From contig JAIXYA010000099.1 of NCBI GenBank assembly GCA_027490485.1, positions 1 to 5,740 on the forward strand: a stretch of DNA of 5,740 nucleotides, read 5' to 3'. The notes beneath the pieces were generated by a model. The model searched no databases, was not told the DNA's origin, and worked only from the letters and a program-made list of their open reading frames with translations. Positions 1-5,740 of this stretch are shown piece by piece (position 1 is the stretch's first letter; the number at the start of each line of letters is the position of its first letter). The stretch comes from Comamonadaceae bacterium (GTDB taxonomy: Bacteria > Pseudomonadota > Gammaproteobacteria > Burkholderiales > Burkholderiaceae_C). A program made the position numbers and the translations under genes.

Positions 1-839
1 GGTTGTTGGTCATCGACGAAGAACACCGCTTTGGCGTGCGGCACAAAGAAGCCATCAAAGCCATGCGGGCTGAGGTGGACATCCTGACCCTGACGGCCAC
101 ACCCATTCCTCGTACCTTGGGCATGGCCTTGGAAGGTTTGCGCGACTTGAGTGTCATTGCCACCGCGCCGCAACGCCGCTTGGCCATCAAGACTTTTGTG
201 CGAACCGAAGACAACGGCGTCATCCGCGAAGCGGTATTGAGGGAATTGAAGCGCGGCGGCCAGTGCTATTTCTTGCACAACGAAGTTGAGACCATCCAAA
301 ACCGCAAAGAGCGCTTGCAAGAACTGATTCCCGAAGCCCGCATCGCTGTGGCCCACGGTCAAATGCCTGAGCGTGAGTTGGAAAAAGTCATGCGTGACTT
401 TGTGGCGCAACGCTTCAATATTTTGCTCTGCTCCACCATCATCGAAACTGGTATCGATGTGCCCAGCGCCAACACGATTTTGATCAGCCGTGCAGATAAA
501 TTCGGGCTTGCGCAGTTGCATCAGTTGCGTGGCCGTGTCGGTCGCAGCCACCACCAAGCCTATGCCTATTTGCTGGTCCCCGATTTGCAGGGCCTCAGCA
601 AAAACGCCACCCAAAGGCTGGACGCCATTCAGCAAATGGAAGAGTTGGGTTCCGGTTTTTATTTGGCGATGCACGACTTGGAAATCCGCGGTGCAGGCGA
701 GGTACTGGGCGAAAACCAAAGCGGCAATATGTTGGAGGTGGGTTTTCAGCTCTACAACGAAATGCTGTCCGAAGCGGTAAGAGCCTTGAAAAATGGCGAA
801 GAACCCGACTTGCTAAGTCCCTTGCAAGCCACCACCTAA
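1..839 (+). CDS. mfd: Mfd transcription-repair coupling factor, motor part; 5' partial, ends at a premature TAA
   Basis: Mfd is the cytoplasmic ATP-dependent translocase that pushes stalled RNA polymerase off DNA and recruits UvrA, linking transcription to excision repair. The gene begins before the window; the visible reading frame runs from base 3. Counting from there, the Walker B/motif II DEEH is at residues 5-8, motif III TATP at 31-34, motif V (STIIETGIDVPSAN) at about 144-157, motif VI QLRGRVGR at 174-181, and the RecG-like translocation (TRG) region with HDLEIRGAGEVLGENQSG at about 224-241. RecG shares several of these motifs, but the same-frame continuation after the stop is the Mfd-specific C-terminal domain, which settles the identity. 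The frame ends in TAA at 837-839 after ...LLSPLQATT, about 152 codons before the natural end, so as written the product is truncated after the motor. It could be a real mutation or a base-call error. Identity is near certain; functional status is uncertain. Confidence 0.93.
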   Translation, partial: LLVIDEEHRFGVRHKEAIKAMRAEVDILTLTATPIPRTLGMALEGLRDLSVIATAPQRRLAIKTFVRTEDNGVIREAVLRELKRGGQCYFLHNEVETIQNRKERLQELIPEARIAVAHGQMPERELEKVMRDFVAQRFNILLCSTIIETGIDVPSANTILISRADKFGLAQLHQLRGRVGRSHHQAYAYLLVPDLQGLSKNATQRLDAIQQMEELGSGFYLAMHDLEIRGAGEVLGENQSGNMLEVGFQLYNEMLSEAVRALKNGEEPDLLSPLQATT

Positions 840-1295
840 ATCAATCTGCATTCGCCTGCCCTGCTGCCCGACGACTACTGCGGCGATGTGCATCTGCGTT
901 TGTCCTTCTACAAAAAACTCGCCACCGCCAAGAACCAAGACCAAGTGGATGCCCTGCTAGAAGAACTGGTTGACCGCTTTGGCAAGCTTCCCACGCAAGC
1001 GCAAACCCTGATCGACACCCACCGCCTGCGGGTTTTGGCCAAACCTTATGGCGTGGCCAAGGTCGATGCGGCCCCAGGCGTGATCCTCATCAGCTTCAAA
1101 CAGCATGCACCTGTCGACGGTATGCGCATCATCCAATTGGTACAAAAAAATAAACACATCAAGTTGGCCGGTAACGACAAGTTGCGTATTGAGCGCGCCT
1201 TGCCCGAGGTCAAAGACCGTGCACAAATGGTCAGGGACATCTTGCGCTCCTTTGGCGAGCCGGTGGCGCCTGCCAAAGCGGTGGTCGCGTCATGA
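840..1295 (+). pseudogene. mfd: Detached C-terminal D7 (TRCF) domain of Mfd, in frame after the premature stop
   Basis: The codons after the TAA stay in the mfd frame and read INLHSPALLPDDYCGDV then HLRLSFYKKLATAK, followed by LLEELVDRFGKLP. This is the conserved C-terminal Mfd domain (D7, Pfam TRCF), running about 151 residues to the TGA at 1293-1295. In E. coli Mfd, D7 packs against the UvrA-binding D2 and restrains the enzyme. There is no frameshift, second stop or sign of decay, so the break is recent, is a sequencing error, or is tolerated. Possible restart codons are weak: a GTG at 888-890 would give 135 residues but has no clear Shine-Dalgarno sequence and would lose the first 16 residues. 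The last four bases (1292-1295, ATGA) overlap the serB start. An annotator could instead call this a separate hypothetical CDS (888-1295) or one mfd pseudogene spanning 1-1295. Confidence 0.85.
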
Positions 1296-2032
1296 GTTTG
1301 AGTGCTTTGCCTGCAGTTGAGCACGCCCCTGGGCTGTGGGTCAAAGGCCTCAAATTGCCCTTGCCATGGCAGAACTTCAAGTTAATTGCTTTTGACATGG
1401 ACTCGACGCTCATTAACATCGAGTGCATCGATGAGGTGGCGGATGCTGCGGGTCGCAAAGCCGAGGTGGCCGCCATCACCGAGGCAGCCATGCGGGGCGA
1501 AATCGCTGACTATAAAGACAGTTTGCGGCGACGGGTGGGATTACTGGAAGGTGTGCCGGTAGCCGCCATGACCGAAGTGCTGACCCACAGACTGGCTTTG
1601 AACCCCGGCGCGAAGGCCTTGGTGACCGCCTGCCAACAGGCGGGTATGTCTACCTTGTTGGTGAGCGGCGGTTTTACGTTTTTCACTGACCATGTCCAAC
1701 AAATGCTGGGTATTGACCATGTGCGTAGCAATGTGCTTGAAGTGACGGATGGTCATTTAACTGGTCGCATGGTTGACCAACCTTGGGGCGATATTTGCGA
1801 TGGCGAAGAAAAGCGCCGCATGTTGCTCTCTACTTGCGAAGCCCTAGGGATAACGTCAGCACAAGCCATTGCCATGGGCGATGGCGCAAACGATATGCCC
1901 ATGATGTCAGTGGCGGGTTTGTCGGTGGCTTATCACGCCAAGCCTAAAGTACGCGAAGCCGCTCATGTTGCGATTGACCACGGCGGGTTGGATCGCTTGT
2001 TGACTTTATTTGCGTCATTGCGAGGGGCTTGA
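1292..2032 (+). CDS. serB: Phosphoserine phosphatase SerB (HAD family, short form without ACT domain)
   Basis: SerB hydrolyses O-phospho-L-serine to L-serine, the last step of serine biosynthesis in the cytoplasm. The 246-residue product has the whole HAD catalytic set: motif I DMDST with nucleophile D35 and general acid/base D37, motif II VSGGF with S125, motif III lysine K174 in DGEEKR, and the Mg-binding GDGAND at 196-201. The helical cap lies at about 45-105 and includes E44, R80/R81 and the surrounding DSLRRRVGLLEG. It lacks the N-terminal ACT-like extension of the 322-residue E. coli SerB, as short betaproteobacterial forms do. The ATG at 1292 overlaps the mfd TGA by 4 bp and has no obvious ribosome binding site, so translation is probably coupled to mfd. 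The final residues SLRGA and the stop are encoded by the left part of a dispersed palindromic repeat, so the native end was probably altered. Confidence 0.95.
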   Translation: MSLSALPAVEHAPGLWVKGLKLPLPWQNFKLIAFDMDSTLINIECIDEVADAAGRKAEVAAITEAAMRGEIADYKDSLRRRVGLLEGVPVAAMTEVLTHRLALNPGAKALVTACQQAGMSTLLVSGGFTFFTDHVQQMLGIDHVRSNVLEVTDGHLTGRMVDQPWGDICDGEEKRRMLLSTCEALGITSAQAIAMGDGANDMPMMSVAGLSVAYHAKPKVREAAHVAIDHGGLDRLLTLFASLRGA

Positions 2033-2081
2033 CCCCGAAGCAATCATGGTAGGTCGCTTCGGCCTTCGGCCTCGCGATGAC
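2014..2081. terminator. Possible bidirectional terminator formed by the palindromic repeat
   Basis: The nested inverted repeats (2014-2024 with 2071-2081, and 2035-2041 with 2056-2062) would fold in RNA from either strand, and they sit exactly where serB and uvrC converge. No other terminator is visible for either gene. There is no run of T after the stems on either strand, so this is not a textbook intrinsic terminator; it may instead slow transcription or protect 3' ends, as REP elements do. This is inferred from position and symmetry only. Confidence 0.3.
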
Positions 2082-2125
2082 GATTCTGGCGTCTCGCGAT
2101 GACGATTCTGGCGCCTCGCGATGAC
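2071..2125. repeat. Tandem repeat, 22-bp unit, 2.5 copies
   Basis: Two full units (2071-2092 and 2093-2114) differ only at their last base (T versus C). A half unit (2115-2125) repeats the first 11 bases, CTCGCGATGAC. Each unit begins with that 11-mer, the right arm of the larger palindrome, followed by GATTCTGGCG plus one base. The array abuts the uvrC stop codon (TAG, complement of 2126-2128). It looks like recent slippage or duplication of the right end of the palindromic repeat. Confidence 0.92.
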
Positions 2126-4009
2126 CTAACGCAGGGCGGCGTAAATGGCTTGGGCCAGCTCTGGCGATATGCCCTCCACAGTGCAAAGGTCTTGCACACT
2201 GGCGTCGGCAACGCCTCGTACCCCGCCAAAACGCTGCAGCAACTTGGCCCGCTTCTTAGGCCCCACGCCTGGGATGTCTTCCAAGCTGCTGCCCCCTGTT
2301 CGCACCTTGGCTCGCTTGGCGCGCATACCGGTGATGGCAAAACGGTGCGCCTCATCGCGGATTTGCGCGACCAGCATCAAGGCAGCGGAGTCGGCCTGCA
2401 AGCTGAGTTTGGGGCGCTCATCGGCGAACACCAGTTCCTCCAAACCCACTTTGCGTCCCTCGCCTTTTTCCACGCCTACCAAGCGTGACAGGTCTAAATC
2501 TAGGGCGGTAAACACCTCTCTGGCCATGCTGATTTGGCCTTTGCCGCCATCGATCAGCACCAAGTCGGGAAAGCGAGCTTCGCCAGAACGCACGGCCTCG
2601 GCCAATTTGCTGTAGCGGCGGGTCAAGACTTGGCGCATGGCCGCGTAATCGTCGCCGCCCGTGATGCCTTCGATGTTGTAGCGGCGGTATTCGCTAGCTT
2701 GCATTTTGTGGTGGTGGAACACCACGCAGGAGGCCTGCGTGGCCTCACCCGCTGTGTGCGAAATATCAAAACACTCGATGCGCAGGCTGTCCAAGTCCTC
2801 CACCGCCATGTCCAGCGCGTCCACCAGCGCACGGGTACGCGATTGCTGCGAGCCTTCTTCAGCCAGCAAACGGGCCAATTTCAAAGCGGCGTTTTGCTGC
2901 GCCATCTCAAGCCAGACCTTGCGTTGCTCGCGGGGTTGGTGGATGACATGCAGTTTCACGCCTGTTTGCGCCGACAAAGCGCTGACCAAGTTTTTGTCCA
3001 CCGCATGGTTGGTGATCAGCGTGGGCGGCAGCGGCACATCCAGGTAGTGCTGGCTTAAAAACGCTTCCAATACCTCCACAGGTTCCGCACCATCGGCATG
3101 GGTCGGGAAATAGGGACTGTCGCCCAAATGCCGCCCACCTCGCACCATGGCCAAGTTGACACAGGCTTTGCCCGCTTGCACCACGACAGCCAAGATGTCC
3201 ACATCGCGGTCGTCCACCGTATCCACGGCTTGTTGGTGCAAGACCTTGGACAAGGCGCTGATTTGGTTGCGCACTTCAGCAGCTTGTTCAAACTCCAAGC
3301 GGTCTGCGTGGGCCAACATGCGCTTTTCCAGCGACTGCATCACATCTTGGGTGTGGCCTTGCAGCAATTCGCAAGCACTTTGCACATCGCGTTGGTAGTC
3401 CTCTAGGCTGACCATGCCCACACAAGGCGCAGAACAGCGCTTGATCTGATGCAACAAGCAGGGGCGGTTGCGGTTGCGAAATACCGTGTCTTCGCAGGTA
3501 CGCAAGCGAAACACTTTTTGAATCAATTGAATGGCCTCGCGTACCGCCCATACGCTGGGGTAAGGGCCAAAGTAATCATGGTGCTTGTCCACCGCGCCAC
3601 GGTAATACACCACCCTTGGCGCTGCTTTGGGATGGGGGTGACCCAAGGCATCGGGGCTACCCTTTTGAGCGCGGGTGATTTTCAAATAAGGGTAGCTTTT
3701 GTCGTCGCGAAACAAAATGTTGTAACGCGGCTTGAGGGTCTTGATCAGGTTGTTTTCCAGCAGCAAGGCCTCGGCCTCGGAGCGCACCACCGTGGTTTCA
3801 AGGCGGGCAATCTTGCCCACCATATGTCCAATGCGGGTGCCACCATGGCTTTTTTGGAAATAACTGCTGACGCGTTTTTTCAGGTGGTTGGCTTTGCCCA
3901 CATACAGCACTTGGCCTTCAGCGTCGTAATAGCGGTAGACGCCCGGCAAGGGAGGCAAAGCAGCCACTTGCGACAACAACTGCGGATCGAAGGTATCAGG
4001 GGTGCTCAC
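2126..4009 (-). CDS. uvrC: UvrC, excinuclease ABC subunit C
   Basis: UvrC binds the UvrB-DNA complex and cuts the damaged strand on both sides of the lesion in nucleotide excision repair. The 627-residue protein has the full family architecture. The GIY-YIG nuclease (about 18-100) carries GVY at 23-25, YVG at 36-38, and likely catalytic R46 and E85, for the 3' incision. Four cysteines, C172, C184, C192 and C196, have the same 12-8-4 spacing as the iron-sulfur ligands reported in E. coli UvrC. A UvrB-interacting UVR helix pair lies at about 223-258. The RNase H-like domain for the 5' incision has D415 (CFDISH), D487 (LIDGGKGQ) and H555. Tandem helix-hairpin-helix motifs (about 575-625, [13 protein letters not shown]) bind DNA. 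The start is GTG (4009-4007), sharing GTGA with the upstream hydratase stop; no clear Shine-Dalgarno is seen, so translation is probably coupled. The TAG stop abuts the tandem repeat. No catalytic residue appears missing. Confidence 0.97.
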   Translation of the reverse strand: MSTPDTFDPQLLSQVAALPPLPGVYRYYDAEGQVLYVGKANHLKKRVSSYFQKSHGGTRIGHMVGKIARLETTVVRSEAEALLLENNLIKTLKPRYNILFRDDKSYPYLKITRAQKGSPDALGHPHPKAAPRVVYYRGAVDKHHDYFGPYPSVWAVREAIQLIQKVFRLRTCEDTVFRNRNRPCLLHQIKRCSAPCVGMVSLEDYQRDVQSACELLQGHTQDVMQSLEKRMLAHADRLEFEQAAEVRNQISALSKVLHQQAVDTVDDRDVDILAVVVQAGKACVNLAMVRGGRHLGDSPYFPTHADGAEPVEVLEAFLSQHYLDVPLPPTLITNHAVDKNLVSALSAQTGVKLHVIHQPREQRKVWLEMAQQNAALKLARLLAEEGSQQSRTRALVDALDMAVEDLDSLRIECFDISHTAGEATQASCVVFHHHKMQASEYRRYNIEGITGGDDYAAMRQVLTRRYSKLAEAVRSGEARFPDLVLIDGGKGQISMAREVFTALDLDLSRLVGVEKGEGRKVGLEELVFADERPKLSLQADSAALMLVAQIRDEAHRFAITGMRAKRAKVRTGGSSLEDIPGVGPKKRAKLLQRFGGVRGVADASVQDLCTVEGISPELAQAIYAALR

Positions 4010-4797
4010 GCTGCTATGGCAACCGATACCTCGCCCAAGCCAGGGTAGTGGGCCGTTAAATGTTGCCCCACAAGCACTGGTACGGGAACCACACAGGTGC
4101 CTGTGATGACCACATCGCCAGCCTGCAGGTGCATGCCGTGGCTGATCAGCTCATTGGCCAACCAGTTCAAGGCCACACGGGGGTCGCCTAAAGCGTTGGA
4201 ACCTTTTCCTAGCGCCACCACCTCGGCGCCACGGCTGACCTGCACGTCTTGTGCGGCCAAATCCACACCGCGCCAATCGGTGGTGAGCGCAGCGCCCAGC
4301 ACCATGTGACTGGCGCAAGCAAAGTCGGCGATGAGCTGAGCCTCGCCTGCGGTGACAAAGTCTTGGTAACGGGAATTGGGAATTTCAATGGCCAAATGCA
4401 AATCAGCCACTTGCGCCATGACCTGCTGCACCGTCAAAGGCGTGTCCCCATGCGCCATTACATCGGCCCCCATGCGAAAAGCAAATTCGGCTTCGATGAC
4501 CTGCATGACATTGCCGCGCAGCGAAACTGCAGCGCCATCGGGTAAACAACGCGAAGCCAACAAGCGCCCCGCCATGGGGCCACTGACGCCTATGTGTTGC
4601 TGCCCTGCAGTGCTGGTGGCCGCGATTTTCCAGCCCATGGCTTTGTCACCTGTCGCGGCCAACAAGGCCTGCTGAACCGCATAGCCTTCGCCACGGGTTT
4701 GGGGACGCACACTTGCCTCAATGGCTGCGATTTGGTGAGGCGCTTGCCAAGCAGGCAGCAACTGCGCAGCCGCTGCTTGAACCGATGTCCCTACCAT
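4006..4797 (-). CDS. 2-keto-4-pentenoate hydratase-like protein (FAH/MhpD superfamily)
   Basis: The MhpD/DmpE-type enzymes add water to 2-hydroxy-penta-2,4-dienoate in catechol meta-cleavage pathways, using a divalent metal; related members are decarboxylases or have unknown substrates. The 263-residue product (MhpD is about 270) shows GWKIA at 55-59, metal-ligand candidates E102 and E104 (IEAEFAF) and E138 ([10 protein letters not shown]), the [21 protein letters not shown] block at 197-216, and GDVVITG at 227-233. No other ring-cleavage gene lies in the window, so the true substrate is open and no symbol is given. I chose the ATG at 4797-4795, which overlaps the end of the VOC gene by 7 bp. 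A TTG at 4824 would extend it by 9 residues but deepen the overlap. Its TGA (4008-4006) overlaps the uvrC GTG. Family assignment is firm; exact reaction is inferred. Confidence 0.88.
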   Translation of the reverse strand: MVGTSVQAAAAQLLPAWQAPHQIAAIEASVRPQTRGEGYAVQQALLAATGDKAMGWKIAATSTAGQQHIGVSGPMAGRLLASRCLPDGAAVSLRGNVMQVIEAEFAFRMGADVMAHGDTPLTVQQVMAQVADLHLAIEIPNSRYQDFVTAGEAQLIADFACASHMVLGAALTTDWRGVDLAAQDVQVSRGAEVVALGKGSNALGDPRVALNWLANELISHGMHLQAGDVVITGTCVVPVPVLVGQHLTAHYPGLGEVSVAIAA

Positions 4798-5210
4798 TGG
4801 CCAACATTGGGCATGGAAGCCCAAGGTTCTGCAGGTGGCAGTGGCGCGTTGGCTTGCAATAGCTCGATAGACACGCCATCAGGAGATCGCACAAAGGCCA
4901 TATAGCCATCGCGTGGGGGACGCAAAATCGTCACGCCATGCTGTTGCAAACGCTCGCAACTGGCGTAAATATTGTCAACCGCATAGGCCAAGTGACCAAA
5001 ATTGCGTCCGCCTTGTAAAACCTCGGGGTCCCAGTTGTGGGTGAGTTCGACTTGGGCACTGTGGTCGCCAGGCGCTGCTAAAAACACCAAGGTAAAACGC
5101 CCCGAAGGCACGTCTTTTTGGCGGATCACTTCAAGACCTAAAGCATCGAGGTAAAACTTCAAAGAAGCATCCAAATCGGTGACACGCACCATGGTGTGCA
5201 AATAGCGCAT
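4791..5210 (-). CDS. gloA: Glyoxalase I-type VOC protein (probable lactoylglutathione lyase)
   Basis: Glyoxalase I isomerises the hemithioacetal of methylglyoxal and glutathione to S-lactoylglutathione in the cytoplasm. The 139-residue product is one two-module VOC unit resembling E. coli GloA from its first residues (MRYLHTMVRVTDLDASLKFY against MRLLHTMLRVGDL). All four metal ligands expected from E. coli (H5, E56, H74, E122) have counterparts: H5, E55 in VELTHNW, H73 in GHLAYAVD and E116 in SIELLQ. The short C-terminal tail [15 protein letters not shown] extends past the fold. The ATG at 5210-5208 lies 1 nt after the stop of the upstream gene, and the family alignment begins exactly there; an upstream in-frame start at 5297 would add 29 unrelated residues overlapping that gene. 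The stop overlaps the next gene by 7 bp. Burkholderiales often carry several GloA-like paralogues, so the symbol is probable, not certain. Confidence 0.88.
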   Translation of the reverse strand: MRYLHTMVRVTDLDASLKFYLDALGLEVIRQKDVPSGRFTLVFLAAPGDHSAQVELTHNWDPEVLQGGRNFGHLAYAVDNIYASCERLQQHGVTILRPPRDGYMAFVRSPDGVSIELLQANAPLPPAEPWASMPNVGQW

Positions 5211-5211
5211 A

Positions 5212-5664
5212 TCAGGGAATCCGTGTGGACTGCCAAGAAATGAATTCCAAAGCGTTGTCCTTTTTCTGCCAAATGCTGGTGAAGCGCAAAACGACATTCA
5301 TGTCATTTTCTTTGACCCGCACGTCGTAGTTGCCAATGCCATTGATGATGGCCACACACCCATAGGTGCGAACGGTGACGTCCGAGCGGCGCATGACCTT
5401 GTACTTGACCGAACCAGAGCGCATGGATTCAATAAAAGAAGCCTTGTCATCTAACACCGAACTGCTGTGGATGTAAACCAAGTCAGAAGAAAACAGCTTC
5501 TCCATGGCAGCAAAATCGTTATTCATTTGAGCGGCATAGCGAACGTCTTCAGCCTTTAAGGCCTCGTCGCTGCTGACTGGGTTACAAGCCCCGCCTGCGG
5601 CTTGCGCCAAGGCCATGGATGCCCACGCCATGACAAGTCCCATAGATCTCAAAATAAGACGCAT
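5212..5664 (-). CDS. Exported NTF2-like / DUF4440 protein of unknown function
   Basis: The 150-residue product opens with a Sec-type signal peptide: R2 and R6, a hydrophobic stretch at about 8-20 (MGLVMAWASMALA), and likely cleavage after ALA at 18-20 or AQA at 20-22, so the mature protein should be periplasmic. The rest (about 34-150) is a single NTF2/SnoaL-like cone of the DUF4440 type, with DLVYIHSSSVLDDKASFIESMRSG and the closing RFTSIWQKK...ISWQSTRIP typical of that family. Two cysteines remain after cleavage (C27, C103) and could pair. No catalytic residues can be assigned; such folds act as small-molecule binders or enzymes, and the role is unknown. The start ATG (5664-5662) is set by a strong AAGGAG six bases upstream. 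It is the first gene of the run leading to uvrC, and its TGA lies 1 nt before the gloA-like ATG. Confidence 0.87.
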   Translation of the reverse strand: MRLILRSMGLVMAWASMALAQAAGGACNPVSSDEALKAEDVRYAAQMNNDFAAMEKLFSSDLVYIHSSSVLDDKASFIESMRSGSVKYKVMRRSDVTVRTYGCVAIINGIGNYDVRVKENDMNVVLRFTSIWQKKDNALEFISWQSTRIP

Positions 5665-5670
5665 CGCAAT

Positions 5671-5676
5671 CTCCTT
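5671..5676 (-). promoter_or_regulatory. Ribosome binding site of the DUF4440 gene
   Basis: On the minus strand AAGGAG (5676-5671) is followed by six bases and the ATG at 5664. It is the only strong Shine-Dalgarno sequence in the four-gene run and it fixes the start, ruling out the GTG at 5730 that would lengthen the protein by 22 residues and remove the signal peptide from the N-terminus. The downstream genes appear to rely on coupling. Confidence 0.85.
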
Positions 5677-5692
5677 CAGATGTTTGCCGTGA

Positions 5693-5718
5693 ATGATACG
5701 CTTGCCATCTGCCGTCAA
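5693..5718 (-). promoter_or_regulatory. Weak candidate sigma-70 promoter of the DUF4440-gloA-hydratase-uvrC run
   Basis: On the minus strand a TTGACG (5718-5713, five of six to the -35 consensus) and a TATCAT (5698-5693, five of six to the -10) precede the operon, and a start about 7 bases on would give a short leader of some 20 nt containing the ribosome binding site. The spacer is only 14 bp, shorter than the usual 16-18, so the two boxes may not act together. The window ends at 5740, so a promoter further upstream cannot be excluded. Confidence 0.3.
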
Positions 5719-5740
5719 TGAAGCCGGCACTTACCCGTAA

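Larger units (their letters stand above)
2014..2125. repeat. Composite dispersed palindromic repeat (REP/BIME-like) filling the serB/uvrC junction
   Basis: The arm GTCATTGCGAG (2014-2024) is the inverted complement of CTCGCGATGAC (2071-2081) at 10 of 11 positions; the mismatch would be a G-U pair in RNA. Inside lie a second perfect 7-bp inverted repeat, CCGAAGC (2035-2041) with GCTTCGG (2056-2062), a small GGGG/CCCC hairpin (2024-2027 with 2033-2036), and a tandem CTTCGGC pair (2057-2070). This style of element, with a GTCATTGCGAG arm, GAAGCAATC core and GGTCGCTTCGGCC segment, is familiar as a genome-wide intergenic repeat in many bacteria. It occupies all of the intergenic space between two convergent genes, as such elements often do. 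It starts inside the last codons of serB and stops one base pair short of the uvrC stop codon. Confidence 0.8.

Noticed and set aside
957..1226. Minus-strand open frame opposite the mfd D7 region
   Set aside because: It is a shadow of conserved Mfd sequence, with no family resemblance or ribosome binding site.
2071..2125. CRISPR-like array
   Set aside because: The repeats are directly adjacent 22-bp units with no unique spacers and only 2.5 copies.
2044..2186. Minus-strand open frames through the repeat (reading IVIARPKAEATYHDC)
   Set aside because: Peptides of this kind are the usual spurious translation of this dispersed palindromic repeat, not a protein.
2534..3058. Long plus-strand open frame (174 codons) opposite uvrC, and a 199-codon one at 3449-4048
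   Set aside because: Both lie antisense within conserved uvrC domains, have no recognisable family, and are expected by chance in GC-rich coding DNA.
4798..4824. TTG start for the hydratase-like gene
   Set aside because: It adds nine residues with no family support and deepens the overlap with the gloA-like gene; the ATG at 4797 is a better start.
5211..5297. Upstream start for the VOC gene
   Set aside because: It adds 29 residues unlike any glyoxalase, read from the DUF4440 gene; the GloA-like sequence begins exactly at the ATG at 5210.
5584..5600. Lipobox in the DUF4440 protein (GGAC before C27)
   Set aside because: The residue at -3 is glycine and not the usual leucine, and a better signal peptidase I site (ALA/AQA) lies just before.
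5665..5730. GTG start at 5730 for the DUF4440 gene
   Set aside because: It would bury the signal peptide and contain the ribosome binding site inside the coding region.

Overview
The window looks like chromosomal DNA of a betaproteobacterium, most likely order Burkholderiales and plausibly family Comamonadaceae. This rests on protein style (the Mfd, SerB and UvrC sequences, the glyoxalase ending [17 protein letters not shown], the short SerB without an ACT domain) and on moderately high GC. No lookup was possible, so genus is not assigned.

Layout. On the + strand, positions 1-1295 hold the C-terminal ~430 codons of mfd (transcription-repair coupling factor). These are interrupted by one in-frame TAA at 837-839, which falls at the junction between the translocase motor and the terminal D7 domain. 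The frame is otherwise intact. mfd overlaps serB (1292-2032, phosphoserine phosphatase) by 4 bp (ATGA). Converging from the other strand is a tight four-gene run, transcribed from about 5690 down to 2126: an exported DUF4440/NTF2-like protein (5664-5212), a glyoxalase I-type VOC protein (5210-4791), a 2-keto-4-pentenoate hydratase-like protein (4797-4006) and uvrC (4009-2126). Its junctions are a 1-nt gap, a 7-nt overlap and a 4-nt overlap (GTGA), so it is almost certainly one operon with translational coupling.

The only non-coding gap between genes (2033-2125) is filled by a composite palindromic repeat of the dispersed GTCATTGCGAG...CTCGCGATGAC type. Its left arm lies inside the end of serB. 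Its right arm is present three times through a 22-bp tandem duplication that ends directly against the uvrC stop codon.

How the genes relate. Two nucleotide excision repair genes face each other: mfd recruits UvrA to stalled RNA polymerase, and UvrC makes the dual incision. uvrC shares its operon with a probable methylglyoxal-detoxifying enzyme, a possible prevent-and-repair pairing. SerB performs the last step of serine synthesis. No mobile element, phage, CRISPR array, RNA gene or clear new defence system was seen. The most notable points are the mfd nonsense codon and the repeat that forms the serB C-terminus and the whole serB/uvrC junction.
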